Counted from the first letter of the stretch, positions 52,652-63,099 are shown. The stretch: 64,000 nt of DNA from Prevotella sp. KH2C16 (GCF_900113305.1 NZ_FOOW01000003.1:180389-244388); one strand, 5' to 3'. The notes: a model not told the origin generated them from the sequence alone. Program-made: numbers and translations.

Positions 52652-53200
52652 CTATTTCCACATTCCAAGATACCTGAACTGGAAGTTCTTGCCCCTCGCA
52701 GAGGGGAACTGGCTCCGGCTATCCACCCGTCCGCGAAGGTGCTCCACGATACGATTGTAGCAGTCTTGACCAGAGTTTGCCTTGCAATGTACTTCAAAAT
52801 GGGTATCGCGATACTCATGTTTGCCAGTTGCTGGAATCGTTACCACCCGCTTAAAATCCAATATTCCCTCATACCATCCAGGGCGTTGCTCCGGAAGCCG
52901 AGCCACCGTAGAAGAGGCCGGCTCACGACGGTCAGAGAGTGAATTTATCACAGGATGGACCGCCTTCTTCTGCTTGAAGTCGAGCATTGTGTCGGCTGTG
53001 GTCTTGATAATGATGAAATATACGCGCGGACGCACCTTGTAACGCTTGGGGTAGAAAACCTCACTTGCCGCATAGTCGCGGATGTCCGCCTCCATCTCTG
53101 CATTCATCCCGATTTCCGGAATACTGCAAAGAAACTCAATAGCCTCATCTACATTATGTACTAATGCTTCCTTATCAAAATATCTTAAATATAAATTCAT
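52652..53200 (-). CDS. Hypothetical protein upstream of ssb
   Basis: A 182-residue soluble protein of unknown function. It starts 'MNLYLRYFDKEALVHNVDEA' and has a basic central region 'KRYKVRPRVYFIIIKTT'. The open frame continues upstream through a tRNA gene, which cannot be coding, so ATG 53200 is the only sensible start. In many Bacteroidota mutY occupies this place next to ssb; I see no MutY motif here. It is probably co-transcribed with ssb. Confidence 0.65.
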   Translation of the reverse strand: MNLYLRYFDKEALVHNVDEAIEFLCSIPEIGMNAEMEADIRDYAASEVFYPKRYKVRPRVYFIIIKTTADTMLDFKQKKAVHPVINSLSDRREPASSTVARLPEQRPGWYEGILDFKRVVTIPATGKHEYRDTHFEVHCKANSGQDCYNRIVEHLRGRVDSRSQFPSARGKNFQFRYLGMWK

Positions 53201-53234
53201 TGGCAAAACATGTTTCTCTAAGAAAGTAAAAAAG

Positions 53235-53307
<73 letters not shown>

Positions 53308-53325
53308 AACGAAAAAAAACATTTG

Positions 53326-53409
53326 TGAAGAGGAGGAGACTCGAACTCCCACATCGCAATTGATACTACCCCCTCAAAGTAGCGCGTCTACCAATTCCGC
53401 CACCTCTCC
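53326..53409 (-). tRNA. tRNA-Leu (GAG)
   Basis: 84 nt class II tRNA with a long variable arm. Acceptor GGAGAGG, D arm with GGTAGACGC, anticodon loop TTGAGGG (anticodon GAG), T loop TTCGAGT. It decodes CUC/CUU. Confidence 0.95.
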
Positions 53410-53438
53410 AACAAATTCATTCCGGATAAGAGCCCTTG

Positions 53439-53520
53439 TGCCCAGAACAGGACTCGAACCTGCACGTCGTGAAACACACGCACCTGAAACGTGCGCGTCT
53501 ACCAATTCCGCCACCTGGGC
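53439..53520 (-). tRNA. tRNA-Leu (CAG)
   Basis: 82 nt class II tRNA. Acceptor GCCCAGG/TCTGGGC, anticodon stem CACGT/GCGTG with loop TTCAGGT (anticodon CAG), long variable arm GTGTTTCACGAC. It decodes CUG. Confidence 0.95.
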
Positions 53521-53562
53521 ATGCAGAGGAAACCTCTTTGATTGGCTTTATCCAGAATGTGG

Positions 53563-53635
<73 letters not shown>

Positions 53636-53680
53636 ATTCTACCCTTGTTTTCACAAGGCGCATTTCCCTAAACGCGGTTG

Positions 53681-53688
53681 CAAAGGTA
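53681..53688 (-). promoter_or_regulatory. Promoter of the tRNA cluster (TTTG-N19-TACCTTTG)
   Basis: Exact -7 box with -33 TTTG (plus-strand CAAA at 53708-53711), 19-bp spacer, 45 nt before the first tRNA. Confidence 0.75.
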
Positions 53689-53752
53689 ATGCTTTTTTCC
53701 GACTTTACAAACTTTTCCTATATTTTTTTTGTTAAAAAGATTACGGGAGTTG

Positions 53753-54928
53753 TTAATCCATGCGGTTTTTATAATCTTCATAACCGAATTCGCGCAGCGT
53801 CTCCAGTTCCCCGTTGCAATGAAGCAGACCGAGCGAGGGATGGGTGATGCCGTTGAACATTGTCGTCTTCACCGTCGTATAGTGCAGCATATCCTCGAAG
53901 ACCACATTCTCTCCGACCTGCAATTCATGGTCGAACTGCCATGAGCCCATGAAGTCGCCAGCCAGACAAGAGTTGCCGCCGAGCCTGTAAATGTGCTCGG
54001 AGACGGCACATCCGTCCGCTGCTTCCAAGGGCAGCGAGCGCGCATTGCGGACCACTGGCTGATAAGGCATTTCCAGACAGTCAGGCATATGGCAGGTGAA
54101 GCTCACATTCAAGATAGCCGTGCGGATGCCGTGATCCTCTACCACATCCACTACCTGCGACACCAAGGGACCTATCTGCCAGCCAAAAGCACTCCCCGGC
54201 TCCAAGATTATCTTGAGATTAGGATAACGCCGGCGGAAGCCTCTCAGTATCTCTATCAGGAGGTTTACATCATAATCATCCCGCGTCATCAAGTGTCCGC
54301 CTCCGAAATTAATCCACTTGAGCCGTGGGAACCACCGCGAGAAGCGCTCTTCGATATGCACCAGCGTCCGTTCAAAGACATCTGCCCCGCTCTCGCAATG
54401 GCAATGGCAATGGAAGCCATCGATGCCATCGGGCAATCTTTCGGGCAGTTTCTCGGCCGTGATGCCAAACCGCGTGCCGCGCCCGCAAGGATTATAGAGT
54501 GCCGTCCCGACCTCTGAATACTCCGGGTTGACACGCAGGCCGAGGCTTATTCCCGGGTTCTCCCGCCTCATGACATCCTTAAACCGTGCGAACTGGGTCA
54601 GCGAATTAAAGCTCAAGTGGCTTGAGTAACGGGCAATTTCGGCTGCCTCATACGAGGTCAGGGCGGGTGTAAAGGTATGGGTCTTTGAACCAAACTCCTC
54701 GTATCCGAGCCGTGCCTCGTAGAGGGAACTTGCCGTGGTGGCACCGATATACTCCCTGAAAATGGGGAATGTGCGCCAGAGCGCATAGGCCTTGAAGGCC
54801 AGGATGATCTCCACACCTGCCTCGCGGGCCACCCGGCTGATTAATTCCAGATTGGCGCGAAGCCTCTCCTCCTCCAATATATAATAAGGTGTATCCAGCT
54901 CCTTGAATGTATTCGGATTGACTTTCAT
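53753..54928 (-). CDS. nspC: Carboxynorspermidine decarboxylase
   Basis: A 391-residue PLP-dependent decarboxylase of the alanine-racemase-like fold. The PLP Lys is in 'IILAFKAYALWRTFPI' and the second-subunit catalytic Cys region is 'NSCLAGDFMGSW'; 'GFHCHCHCESGADVFERT' is characteristic of NspC. It makes spermidine or norspermidine by decarboxylating the carboxy-form. The partner dehydrogenase gene is not in the window. A promoter is at 54963. Confidence 0.93.
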   Translation of the reverse strand: MKVNPNTFKELDTPYYILEEERLRANLELISRVAREAGVEIILAFKAYALWRTFPIFREYIGATTASSLYEARLGYEEFGSKTHTFTPALTSYEAAEIARYSSHLSFNSLTQFARFKDVMRRENPGISLGLRVNPEYSEVGTALYNPCGRGTRFGITAEKLPERLPDGIDGFHCHCHCESGADVFERTLVHIEERFSRWFPRLKWINFGGGHLMTRDDYDVNLLIEILRGFRRRYPNLKIILEPGSAFGWQIGPLVSQVVDVVEDHGIRTAILNVSFTCHMPDCLEMPYQPVVRNARSLPLEAADGCAVSEHIYRLGGNSCLAGDFMGSWQFDHELQVGENVVFEDMLHYTTVKTTMFNGITHPSLGLLHCNGELETLREFGYEDYKNRMD

Positions 54929-54962
54929 TACTTCTTTATCGGATAATCGTGAAAAACTTTTG

Positions 54963-54970
54963 CAAAGTTA
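54963..54970 (-). promoter_or_regulatory. Promoter of nspC (TAACTTTG)
   Basis: Exact -7 box 34 nt upstream of the nspC ATG; divergent from the promoter at 55014. Confidence 0.55.
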
Positions 54971-55013
54971 GCTTTTTATTTCAGATATAATTGCAAGTCT
55001 CGCATAAATTTCA

Positions 55014-55021
55014 TACATTTG
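55014..55021 (+). promoter_or_regulatory. Promoter of the ThiE/TenI-like gene (TTG-N20-TACATTTG)
   Basis: Exact -7 box; TTG at 54991-54993, 20 bp upstream. ATG 55044 is 22 nt downstream. No TPP riboswitch sequence seen. Confidence 0.6.
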
Positions 55022-55043
55022 CAATGAAATTACAGACAGAAGC

Positions 55044-55652
55044 ATGAAGTTAGTAATCATGACTAAATCCACATTCTTTGTGGAAGAGGACAAAATTCTC
55101 GCCGCGCTCTTTGACGAGGGAATGGATAACTTGCATTTGTACAAACCCGATTCCTCCCCCCTCTATTCGGAGCGGCTGCTCACCCTTCTGCCTGAAGAAT
55201 GCTATCGGAAAATTACGGTTCACGACCATTTCTATCTGAAAAACGAATACAGCCTGGCGGGCATTCACCTTGACAATCCCGACATGCTGCCTCCCTCTGG
55301 ATACAAGGGGCACATCTCACGAACCTGTACCGACCTGACCCGACTTAAGGAGCTGCGCAAGAAATCGGAATATGTATTCCTCAAGAATGTATTCGGAAAC
55401 TTAGACCCCGGGGGCGACGAGCCCGTCTTTACGCTCCCGAAACTGGAAGAGGCTGCCAAGAAAGGGCTCATAGACCGCCATGTGTATGCCCTCGGGGGCA
55501 TGAACATTGAAAATATCCGCACGGCAAAGGAACTGGGATTCGGGGGCATCGTAATCCGCGATGACCTATGGAACAGGTTCGACATACAAAGCCAGACCGA
55601 CTTCAAAGAGGTCATCCTGCACTTCGAGAAACTGCGCAAAGCTGCCAACTGA
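55044..55652 (+). CDS. ThiE/TenI-like protein of the thiamine phosphate synthase superfamily
   Basis: A 202-residue TIM-barrel protein resembling thiamine phosphate synthase: 'ALFDEGMDNLHLYKPDSSP', 'AGIHLDNPDMLPP' and 'VYALGGMNIENIRTAKELGF'. The usual pyrophosphate-site segment with G-P-x-x-x-T-x-T-K is not seen; instead there is 'YVFLKNVFGNLDPGG'. It may therefore be a TenI-type or otherwise diverged homologue and not a true ThiE. No other thiamine gene is nearby. prs follows after 46 bp. Confidence 0.75.
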   Translation: MKLVIMTKSTFFVEEDKILAALFDEGMDNLHLYKPDSSPLYSERLLTLLPEECYRKITVHDHFYLKNEYSLAGIHLDNPDMLPPSGYKGHISRTCTDLTRLKELRKKSEYVFLKNVFGNLDPGGDEPVFTLPKLEEAAKKGLIDRHVYALGGMNIENIRTAKELGFGGIVIRDDLWNRFDIQSQTDFKEVILHFEKLRKAAN

Positions 55653-55698
55653 CAAAGCAACCGGAAACACTTCTACAAATAAAATAAACGCTAAGAAC

Positions 55699-56637
55699 AT
55701 GAGTGAACAAAACTCTTTTTTGGTTTTCTCGGGAACGAATACGAGATACCTCGCAGAGAAAATCTGCCAAAGCTTAGGTTGCCCGCTGGGAAATCTCCTC
55801 GTTACGAGATTTTCCGACGGCGAATTCTCTGTTTCCTACGAGGAGTCCATCCGAGGCCGGGATGTATTCCTGGTACAGAGCACATTCCCCAACTCTGACA
55901 ATCTGATGGAGCTCCTGCTGATGATTGATGCGGCCAAGCGCGCTTCAGCCCGCCACATCATCGCCGTGATACCCTATTTCGGATGGGCACGGCAAGACCG
56001 GAAGGACAAGCCCAGGGTGAGCATCGGCGCCAAACTCGTGGCCGACATGCTGAGCGTAGCGGGCATCGACCGCGTCATCACCATGGATCTTCACGCCGAT
56101 CAGATTCAGGGATTCTTCAATGTTCCCGTCGATCACCTTTACGCCTCGGGGGTTATCCTCCCTTATCTCCAGGGGCTCAAACTGAAAGACATGGTCATCG
56201 CGTCGCCTGATGTGGGCGGCAGCAAGCGTGCCAACACCTATGCCAAGTATCTGGGATGCCCGCTGGTGCTCTGCAACAAGACCCGTGCCCGCGCCAATGT
56301 GGTGGAGAGTTTGCAGATTATCGGTGATGTGAAAGGCAAGAATGTCATCATCGTAGACGACATGGTAGACACCGCAGGAACCATTACGAAGGCCGCCGAC
56401 ATCATGATCGAGTCCGGCGCACTGAGCGTGAGAGCCTGTGCGTCCCACTGCGTAATGAGCGGTCCTGCCAGCGAGCGAGTGCAGAACTCGTCGATAGAGG
56501 AAATCGTGTTCACCGACTCCATCCCCTACACCAACCGCTGCTCGAAGGTGAAACAGCTCTCCGTGAAGGACATGTTTGCCGAGACCATCCGTCGCGTGGT
56601 GCACAACGAGAGCATCTCCTCGCAGTATCTCGTGTAG
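55699..56637 (+). CDS. prs: Ribose-phosphate pyrophosphokinase
   Basis: A 312-residue PRPP synthase. 'MDLHADQIQGFFNVPVDHLY' and 'VIASPDVGGSKRANTYAKYL' are family signatures, and 'NVIIVDDMVDTAGTITKA' is the PRPP-binding loop. It makes PRPP from ribose 5-phosphate and ATP, feeding the amidophosphoribosyltransferase at 11214 and pyrimidine synthesis. ATG 55699 gives the normal N-terminus. A terminator follows at 56662. Confidence 0.96.
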   Translation: MSEQNSFLVFSGTNTRYLAEKICQSLGCPLGNLLVTRFSDGEFSVSYEESIRGRDVFLVQSTFPNSDNLMELLLMIDAAKRASARHIIAVIPYFGWARQDRKDKPRVSIGAKLVADMLSVAGIDRVITMDLHADQIQGFFNVPVDHLYASGVILPYLQGLKLKDMVIASPDVGGSKRANTYAKYLGCPLVLCNKTRARANVVESLQIIGDVKGKNVIIVDDMVDTAGTITKAADIMIESGALSVRACASHCVMSGPASERVQNSSIEEIVFTDSIPYTNRCSKVKQLSVKDMFAETIRRVVHNESISSQYLV

Positions 56638-56661
56638 GCATCAGGAACTGCACACAATACA

Positions 56662-56706
56662 AACGGCATCTGCGCAGATAGCGGCCAGATGCCGTTCTTG
56701 TTTTCT
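56662..56706 (+). terminator. Intrinsic terminator of prs
   Basis: AACGGCATCTG pairs with CAGATGCCGTT across 13 nt, followed by CTTGTTTTC. Confidence 0.75.
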
Positions 56707-56709
56707 CCC

Positions 56710-56804
56710 TGCCGCTGTCAGCGCGACAAAATCGGCGAGATTGACCGACAAAATCGCCGAAATCATGCGACAAAATCGCCGATTTTGTCAGCCTGACAAC
56801 AGTC
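56710..56804. repeat. 95-bp tripartite palindromic element, copy 5 (AAAATCG core)
   Basis: TGCCGC at 56710-56715, units at 56725-56746, 56747-56768 and 56769-56790; the closing hexamer at 56799-56804 is not conserved. The third unit is the full palindrome. It lies precisely between the prs terminator and the glgP terminator, so it is probably outside any main transcript and does not itself serve to end transcription. Confidence 0.85.
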
Positions 56805-56848
56805 TTCCGACTACACGCCGGCGACAGTTCCCCTTCTTTATAGAAATA

Positions 56849-56884
56849 AAGCAAGGCATCGGAAATCATCCCGATGCCTTGCTT
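56849..56884 (-). terminator. Hairpin terminator of the glycogen operon
   Basis: AAGCAAGGCATCGG pairs perfectly with CCGATGCCTTGCTT across an 8-nt loop. On the minus strand TATTTCT follows. Confidence 0.7.
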
Positions 56885-56905
56885 CAAATCTATTTGCCGC
56901 TGCCT

Positions 56906-59467
56906 TTAGTCAAGCCACTTCACATAGCAGAAGTCCTGACGGTGAGGCAGGTTCTCGTTTTTGGGATACATGCGGACGCAAGAACGGTAAGATCCGGCTA
57001 TATCCGGCTCCACAACCACCTCAAAGGTGTAGTTGTTTCCCTCGTGTCCTACCATCTTGAAAGGATGCACGCTGTAGATCTTCCGGTCGCTGGTGCCCTG
57101 CTCAGGCTTCAGCGTTACGAGCTCAAGACCTATCGCATCGTCAAGCCCCTGCTCGTCGATCACATACTGAATCTTGAACTGAACGCCGGTCTCTCCACCC
57201 TCCGTGAGAACCTTGTCGTCCTTCGACACGACACGGATGGCGTCCCAACGCTCGGCAACGGTCTCCTTCCACTGCGCAATTTCCTTAGCCAGCCGGCTGT
57301 CATTCTCCTGCAACTTTCTGGAGCGGGCAGCCTCCTTGATATAGAACTTGTCGTAATAGTCGTCAAGCTGGCGCTTCATCGTGTAGTGAGGAGCTATGGT
57401 AGCGATGCTGTTCTTGATCACCTTCACCCAGTTCTCGCTATACGCCTTCTTGCCTTTATTGTAATAGAGAGGTATGATTTCGTTCTCAAGCAGACCGTAG
57501 ATGGTGGCCGCGTCGAGCTTGTCTTGCCACTCCTGATTCTGATAGGTGCGCTCCTGCTTGAGAGCCCAGCCGGCTCCCTTGCGATAGCCTTCCACCCACC
57601 AGCCGTCGAGGACGGAAAGGTTTACGACGCCGTTCATCTCGGCCTTTTCGCCCGATGTGCCCGATGCCTCCAGCGGACGGGTCGGGGTATTCATCCAGAT
57701 GTCCACTCCCGACACCAGTCGGCGCGCCAGTTGCATGTCGTAGTCTTCAAGGAAGATAATCTTGCCGAGGAACTCCGGACGCTGGCTTATCTCATAGATG
57801 CGCTTGATCAGACCCTGACCGGCACCGTCGGCAGGATGTGCCTTGCCCGAGAAGAAGAACAGCACGGGGTGTTCGGGATCGTTCACGATCTTGGAGAGCC
57901 GCTCCAGGTCGGTGAAGAGCAGGTGCGCCCGCTTGTAAGTGGCGAAGCGGCGGCAAAAGCCTATCATCAACGCATTGGGGTTGATGCGCTCCAAGAGCGA
58001 TACCACACGGGCAGGGTCGCCCTGATTGCGAAGCCATGTCTCCGTGAACTTCTCACGGATATAGTCGATGAGTTTCTTCTTCAAAGCCATGCGGGTGCTC
58101 CATATCTCAGTGTCTGGAACATCATAGATGGCGTGCCAGATTTTCTCATTGCTCTGGTCGTTCATGAACGAGGGATCGAAATACTTATCATAGAGCTTGC
58201 GCCATTCCGTAGCTGCCCATGAGGGGAAATGCACACCGTTGGTAACATAGCCCACATGATTTTCCTCGGGATAATAGCCCTTCCAGTAGTCTGCAAACAT
58301 CTTTTGCGACACCCAGCCGTGAAGTTTGCTCACGCCGTTGACCTCCTGGCAGGTGTTGCAGGCAAAGGTAGACATGCAGAACTTCTCGCCCTTGTCGTCG
58401 GGATTCGTGCGGCCCATGCCGATAAACTCATCCCATGTAATGCCCAGCATCTGGGGATATCCGCCCATATACTTGCCGAAGAGCTGCTCGTCGAAGTAGT
58501 CGTGCCCGGCAGGAACAGGAGTGTGCACGGTGTAAAGAGACGACGCGCGCACCAGCTCCATGGCCTGATTGAAAGTGAGGCCTTGGGCCACATAGTCGCA
58601 CAGACGCTGCAAATTGCAGAGTGCGGCATGCCCCTCGTTGCAGTGATAGACATCCTTTTGGATGCCCAGTTTCTTAAGGGTGAGGATGCCGCCGATGCCC
58701 AGCAGGATTTCCTGCTTCAGCCGGTTCTCCCAGTCGCCGCCGTAGAGAGAATGGGTGATAGGCCTGTCGAAGTCGGAATTCATCTCGTTGTCCGTGTCCA
58801 GCAGATAAAGCTTGATACGACCCACATCCACGCGCCACACATAGGCATGTACCTGATAGTTCATATAAGGGACATCCACCACCACAGGATTTCCCTGCTC
58901 GTCCAGCTGACGCTCGATAGGAAGAGAGTTGAAGTTCTGTGCCTCGTACTGAGCCACCTGCTGTCCCTCCATATTCAAAGTCTGCGTAAAGTAACCGAAA
59001 CGATACAGAAAACCTACTGCGCACATATCCACATTGCTGTCAGAAGCCTCCTTCAGATAGTCGCCGGCCAGCATGCCCAGGCCTCCTGAATAGATTTTCA
59101 GCACCTGGTTCAGGCCATACTCCATGCTGAAGTAAGCCACGGAAGGGCGCTTGGCATCGGGCTTTACATCCATATAGGCACGGAATTTCTTGTAAACATC
59201 GTTAATCTTTTTCATGATTGTACGATTCTTTACAATTGCCTCCTTGCGGTCGTAGTTCAGACGCTCAAGAAGGAGAACCGGATTATGTCCCACCTCTTCA
59301 TAGAGCTTATCGTCAAGGCTCTTAAACATGCTGCGAGCTTCGTAATTCCAAGCCCACCACATATTATGAGCCAACTCGTCCAAGCACTTCAGCTCTTCAG
59401 GAAGTCTTGATTTGATTGTCAAACTCTTCCATTGGGGTTCGTTTGAGTAATCTGACTTAATTTTCAT
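56906..59467 (-). CDS. glgP: Alpha-glucan (glycogen) phosphorylase
   Basis: An 853-residue GT35 phosphorylase. The PLP lysine is in '[18 protein letters not shown]', and '[10 protein letters not shown]' matches the family, with an N-terminal domain typical of the bacterial alpha-glucan phosphorylase group ('[20 protein letters not shown]'). It releases glucose 1-phosphate from glycogen or maltodextrin. ATG 59467 lies 28 bp after the synthase gene, so synthesis and breakdown enzymes share one operon. The longer upstream frame overlaps the synthase and is not used. Confidence 0.94.
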   Translation of the reverse strand: MKIKSDYSNEPQWKSLTIKSRLPEELKCLDELAHNMWWAWNYEARSMFKSLDDKLYEEVGHNPVLLLERLNYDRKEAIVKNRTIMKKINDVYKKFRAYMDVKPDAKRPSVAYFSMEYGLNQVLKIYSGGLGMLAGDYLKEASDSNVDMCAVGFLYRFGYFTQTLNMEGQQVAQYEAQNFNSLPIERQLDEQGNPVVVDVPYMNYQVHAYVWRVDVGRIKLYLLDTDNEMNSDFDRPITHSLYGGDWENRLKQEILLGIGGILTLKKLGIQKDVYHCNEGHAALCNLQRLCDYVAQGLTFNQAMELVRASSLYTVHTPVPAGHDYFDEQLFGKYMGGYPQMLGITWDEFIGMGRTNPDDKGEKFCMSTFACNTCQEVNGVSKLHGWVSQKMFADYWKGYYPEENHVGYVTNGVHFPSWAATEWRKLYDKYFDPSFMNDQSNEKIWHAIYDVPDTEIWSTRMALKKKLIDYIREKFTETWLRNQGDPARVVSLLERINPNALMIGFCRRFATYKRAHLLFTDLERLSKIVNDPEHPVLFFFSGKAHPADGAGQGLIKRIYEISQRPEFLGKIIFLEDYDMQLARRLVSGVDIWMNTPTRPLEASGTSGEKAEMNGVVNLSVLDGWWVEGYRKGAGWALKQERTYQNQEWQDKLDAATIYGLLENEIIPLYYNKGKKAYSENWVKVIKNSIATIAPHYTMKRQLDDYYDKFYIKEAARSRKLQENDSRLAKEIAQWKETVAERWDAIRVVSKDDKVLTEGGETGVQFKIQYVIDEQGLDDAIGLELVTLKPEQGTSDRKIYSVHPFKMVGHEGNNYTFEVVVEPDIAGSYRSCVRMYPKNENLPHRQDFCYVKWLD

Positions 59468-59495
59468 CTTCTTTTCTATAATTTGTGTTATTATT

Positions 59496-61157
59496 TCATT
59501 CTTCTCTTTCTGATGCTTTTCGCAACGCCATGTCATAAGCCTGCTCGTAATACCCGATAAACTTGCTCCAAAGGGCCTTCTTGGAAAGTTTATCGGCATG
59601 ATCGCGGGCAACCTTGACCTGCTCCTCCGTAAAAGCGGAATAGGCTATGAGCGTATCCTTTATCTGCTCTGCCACCTCCTGATAATTATAGTCCGTGCGA
59701 TGGATGACCTTCACGCCATCCTCGATTTCACTATAACTTCCCTTGATGTGGTTAGCCCAAAGGCCGAAACCGGCCAGGTCTGTCGTAATAGACGGCACCT
59801 TAAAGGCGATGGATTCAAGAGGGGTGTATCCCCACGGCTCATAATATGAGGGATAGATACACAGGTCGTTACCCAATACTACATCATAATAGGGAAGATT
59901 TAGGACACCGTCGCTGCCGGTAAGATAACAGGGAATGAAAATCACCTTTACCCGGCTATTCTTGTCGTTGCGCATCCAAAGATAGTTCAGCATGTTCTGG
60001 ACATTATCGCGCGCAGGGTCATGAAGCCAGTGCGTAACCACCGGGTTATTAAGGGGAGTATCATATCTGAGCCCGCTATTGAGCCTTTCCACCAGGTCCT
60101 GCCGGGCAACGCCCGACCATCCCGGCACTTCTATGAAGGCAACGACATTCTTTTTCAGGGCTGAATCGTTATTCAGCCGATGCATGGCCTCTATAAAGAC
60201 ATCAATTCCCTTGTTTCGGAATTCATACCGGCCGCTGGTAGAGACGATGAGTGTTTCATCGCCGAAATCAGAGCCCGTCAGCGCATTCGCAACTTCAAGA
60301 AGGCGCTTGCGAGCTGTATTTCTCTTCTTTACGAATGCCGTGCCCCGCGGCACAAAAGCATTGTCGAAACCGTTGGGAAGCACAAAATCCACGGGCTTGT
60401 CTAACAGCTCCCTGCACTCATTGGCGGTAATATCGCTCACCGTAGTAAAGCAGTCTACATGTTTTGCGGTCTGTTTCTCAATGGAATGCTTGCTCTGCAT
60501 ATTCAGTTCACCGGCCATCTGGTCGCCATTATAAGCATAAAGATAATCATAGAGCGGCTTGTTATTACCCGCAATGCTCCGACCTATACTCGTTGCATGA
60601 GTCGTAAAGATTGTGCCTATTTCCGGCACATGCTTCCTTATATACAGCAGACCCAGCCCGGTCATCCACTCATTGCCATGATAGACAACCCGCTTGCCTT
60701 TGCCGATTACATGGTGATAGAAACTCTCGACAACCTTACCTGTCGCATACGAGAACATAGAGGCCTCGTCATAGTCGCCATAAGCGTGAAGGCTGTCTAC
60801 CTGGAAATCTTCCCAAAGCTTTGTGTAAATGGTGTTTTTAATTTCAAAATAAGGTTTGAAATCAACAAGAACAGCTATCGGCTGGCCTGGGATATCCCAT
60901 CGCCCAATCCGCACATGGATACCCTCATCCCGCGCAAGAAGCCTCCATTCCGCGAACAGGGACTCGTCTTCCCTGAAATAGGGGCAGACAATTTCGTGAG
61001 TCCAACAATCCGGACCGATGAATACTATTCGATCTCTAATAATATCCTGTAATGTCTTCGCCCTCGAAGAAAGAACGGTGTATATTCCGCCAACCTTATT
61101 GCATACTTCCCAACTGGATTCTAAAATATAGTCAGGAAATAACATTCCTTTTGCCAT
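59496..61157 (-). CDS. Glycogen synthase, GT3 (eukaryote-like) family
   Basis: A 553-residue glycogen synthase of family GT3, not the bacterial GT5 GlgA. '[20 protein letters not shown]' and '[19 protein letters not shown]' occur near the N-terminus, and '[19 protein letters not shown]' carries the C-terminal catalytic Glu. By family it elongates glycogen from a nucleotide-glucose (UDP-glucose in eukaryotes). Start ATG 61157 is preferred to the TTG-like or upstream start at 61181, which lies in the promoter box. Glycogen phosphorylase follows. Confidence 0.92.
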   Translation of the reverse strand: MAKGMLFPDYILESSWEVCNKVGGIYTVLSSRAKTLQDIIRDRIVFIGPDCWTHEIVCPYFREDESLFAEWRLLARDEGIHVRIGRWDIPGQPIAVLVDFKPYFEIKNTIYTKLWEDFQVDSLHAYGDYDEASMFSYATGKVVESFYHHVIGKGKRVVYHGNEWMTGLGLLYIRKHVPEIGTIFTTHATSIGRSIAGNNKPLYDYLYAYNGDQMAGELNMQSKHSIEKQTAKHVDCFTTVSDITANECRELLDKPVDFVLPNGFDNAFVPRGTAFVKKRNTARKRLLEVANALTGSDFGDETLIVSTSGRYEFRNKGIDVFIEAMHRLNNDSALKKNVVAFIEVPGWSGVARQDLVERLNSGLRYDTPLNNPVVTHWLHDPARDNVQNMLNYLWMRNDKNSRVKVIFIPCYLTGSDGVLNLPYYDVVLGNDLCIYPSYYEPWGYTPLESIAFKVPSITTDLAGFGLWANHIKGSYSEIEDGVKVIHRTDYNYQEVAEQIKDTLIAYSAFTEEQVKVARDHADKLSKKALWSKFIGYYEQAYDMALRKASEREE

Positions 61158-61178
61158 AAAACTTATTGTACAACCCTG

Positions 61179-61186
61179 CAAAGTTA
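61179..61186 (-). promoter_or_regulatory. Promoter of the glycogen operon (TAACTTTG)
   Basis: Exact -7 box 21 nt upstream of ATG 61157. Confidence 0.6.
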
Positions 61187-61402
61187 CGATAAAAAAAGCA
61201 AAATCACAATGATATGATGCGATATTTTGCCCAATCCCCCGTGTTTTATTGATATGGATTGCTTAGAAGTAAAGGAATTTGCGTGCAGTCGCTCCTGTCC
61301 AAAGTCTGCAAAGACATATCTCCAGAAATTCCATACAGGCAAATCAGCAGCGGCTCATCCCTTTTTTTATCCTCATAAAATACCTTTTCAATATTTTTTT
61401 TC

Positions 61403-61410
61403 TATCTTTG
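61403..61410 (+). promoter_or_regulatory. Promoter of the two-lipoprotein operon (TATCTTTG)
   Basis: Exact -7 box 26 nt before ATG 61437; it also lies 11 nt before an in-frame ATG at 61422. Confidence 0.6.
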
Positions 61411-61436
61411 TCAACAGAATCATGTATATGATAACA

Positions 61437-62483
61437 ATGAGAAAAATCATATTACTAATAGTTACAGGGCTCCTTATTTGCAGTTGTAATGCCAAGTCAG
61501 ATTTAAAAGATACGGGGACGATTCCGATAGACACCCTGATAGGAAATTGGATGTATTACCAATATCATGGAAAACAATCCCATGCTAATTGCGTCTTTGA
61601 CCTTACCTTAAAGAAGGCAGGAAAAGACTCTGTGATTGGGAATTACTGTAGTATATGGGACAACGGGAACAGAATCGACTGCTCTTCTGAGAATGCAAAC
61701 AATATCAAGGGAGTGTTTCGAAAAGACACACTCTACCTCTCTTTTCACGGTTTCTATGACGAGCATGCACAAGGAGAGGCCAAAGTCTATAAACAAAAGG
61801 GAGGTGATGTCATTTGGGAAATGGGAAAAGAGGAAGGTGCTTTCTATCTGCCGCACAAGGTGGTGCTACTGCGTGATGACACCGCAAAATACTTTTCAGA
61901 TGTTAGAAGGATAGATTCTCTGGAGAAACTTTCGGTTGCCGTCGAAAGCGAGAAAAGAATCGATGTAGCGGAAATTCCGTTACCCTTTGATTTTCATCAT
62001 TTCCAACACGAGCAAGATCTTTATGATGAGGGGAAGCACGACGACATGCCATATAAATGTGTATATATAGAAGATAATAAAGAACTGGAATATACCTATA
62101 AAAGTCAATGGGATAATTCGAAGCCCGGCTTGTTATACCGCATCCATACAGGGAAGGAGTACAAACTTGATATGGTCTCCTATGCTATAGATGGCATTCC
62201 CTCGTTAATTTACAGACTAATAACATCTATTCATGGTGTTGTGATAGATGGGCTGACCGTTTTCTCCTTTGTTGGAGAGGATGAAAAAGATTGGAATACG
62301 AGTTCCTTTACGATCTCAAAAGATCTTGGTATAACAATCTATAAAAACAAACTTCACCACGACAAAATTGTCAAGCAGACCATAGTTGGAAGATATGCGA
62401 TTGATGACGAAGGGAGATTTGTAAAACAAGACTTTGCTAACAGATGCGGACTCAAATCAGAAGAACTCTATGAAACATACTAA
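61437..62483 (+). CDS. Hypothetical lipoprotein, first of a pair
   Basis: A 348-residue lipoprotein with signal 'MRKIILLIVTGLLICSCNAK' (lipobox ICSC). The N-terminal third is lipocalin-like ('PIDTLIGNWMYYQYHGK', then alternating strands); the rest is unrecognised. ATG 61422 and 61428 are in frame upstream, but 61437 gives the most compact signal. Its last 14 nt overlap the next lipoprotein gene, so the two are coupled. Codon use is more AT-rich than the housekeeping genes. Confidence 0.68.
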   Translation: MRKIILLIVTGLLICSCNAKSDLKDTGTIPIDTLIGNWMYYQYHGKQSHANCVFDLTLKKAGKDSVIGNYCSIWDNGNRIDCSSENANNIKGVFRKDTLYLSFHGFYDEHAQGEAKVYKQKGGDVIWEMGKEEGAFYLPHKVVLLRDDTAKYFSDVRRIDSLEKLSVAVESEKRIDVAEIPLPFDFHHFQHEQDLYDEGKHDDMPYKCVYIEDNKELEYTYKSQWDNSKPGLLYRIHTGKEYKLDMVSYAIDGIPSLIYRLITSIHGVVIDGLTVFSFVGEDEKDWNTSSFTISKDLGITIYKNKLHHDKIVKQTIVGRYAIDDEGRFVKQDFANRCGLKSEELYETY

Positions 62484-62952
62484 AGAAACAATTATCATAA
62501 GCCTGATGGCAATGCTCTTGCTCGCCAGTTGCCATAGCGGTGTTGTCAAGCCGAAAGAGGTAGTAAAGGCAGATAGCGTACATCTATATATATCCCCGGG
62601 ATTTGTTGCCAATAGGGAAATACACTACTGGAGGGTATTCCCCCATAGCAGAGCTATCATGAATGTTGAAACAAGGGATATACGAGCCGGTGGCAATCAA
62701 AAGACATTTATTAAACAGGTAAATGACGGACTGCAGGCAGAGATAAGTCTTCTTGTAAGAAAACTATTCGTAGACCACATTAGTGCAGATATCATTGCTA
62801 TCAAGGATCTGTCATATATGACAGACTGCGGGTCTCTGGAAGTAGAGGTATATTGCGGTCCCAAGAACACGCACTACTCGTATTATCTGGGCTATGAGCA
62901 TGTAGAGTATTCCAAAGATTTCAACCATTTATTGGAACTCATCAGTAAATAA
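62470..62952 (+). CDS. Hypothetical lipoprotein, second of a pair
   Basis: A 160-residue lipoprotein with signal 'MKHTKETIIISLMAMLLLAS' and lipobox LASC at residue 21. The mature part shows 'VKADSVHLYISPGFVANR' and ends in a Tyr-rich strand region; no family recognised. It overlaps the previous gene by 14 nt in another frame. Start ATG 62470 is set by the signal peptide. Confidence 0.65.
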   Translation: MKHTKETIIISLMAMLLLASCHSGVVKPKEVVKADSVHLYISPGFVANREIHYWRVFPHSRAIMNVETRDIRAGGNQKTFIKQVNDGLQAEISLLVRKLFVDHISADIIAIKDLSYMTDCGSLEVEVYCGPKNTHYSYYLGYEHVEYSKDFNHLLELISK

Positions 62953-63074
62953 AGAGATAAACGAACAGAATTGCGGTTCCTTATAAAAGACAGCCCTTCT
63001 ATTGTTATTTTGCAAATATAAATATTATTATCAAAAATAAAGTAATAAACAAACAGAATTCTAAGTTTTTTCGT

Positions 63075-63082
63075 TATCTTTA
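63075..63082 (+). promoter_or_regulatory. Possible promoter of the 63100 gene (TATCTTTA)
   Basis: Differs from TAnnTTTG in the last base; 17 nt before the ATG. Weak. Confidence 0.35.
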
Positions 63083-63099
63083 GCCAAAAATAAAAATAG

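Noticed and set aside
54971..55043. TPP riboswitch ahead of the ThiE-like gene
   Set aside because: The leader is about 20 nt long and has no thi-box sequence.
56710..56804. The 95-bp elements as intrinsic terminators
   Set aside because: They have no T run, and copy 5 lies between two separate ordinary terminators.
56576..58222. Long open frame antisense to glycogen phosphorylase
   Set aside because: It crosses the glgP terminator and the 95-bp element and shows no family feature.
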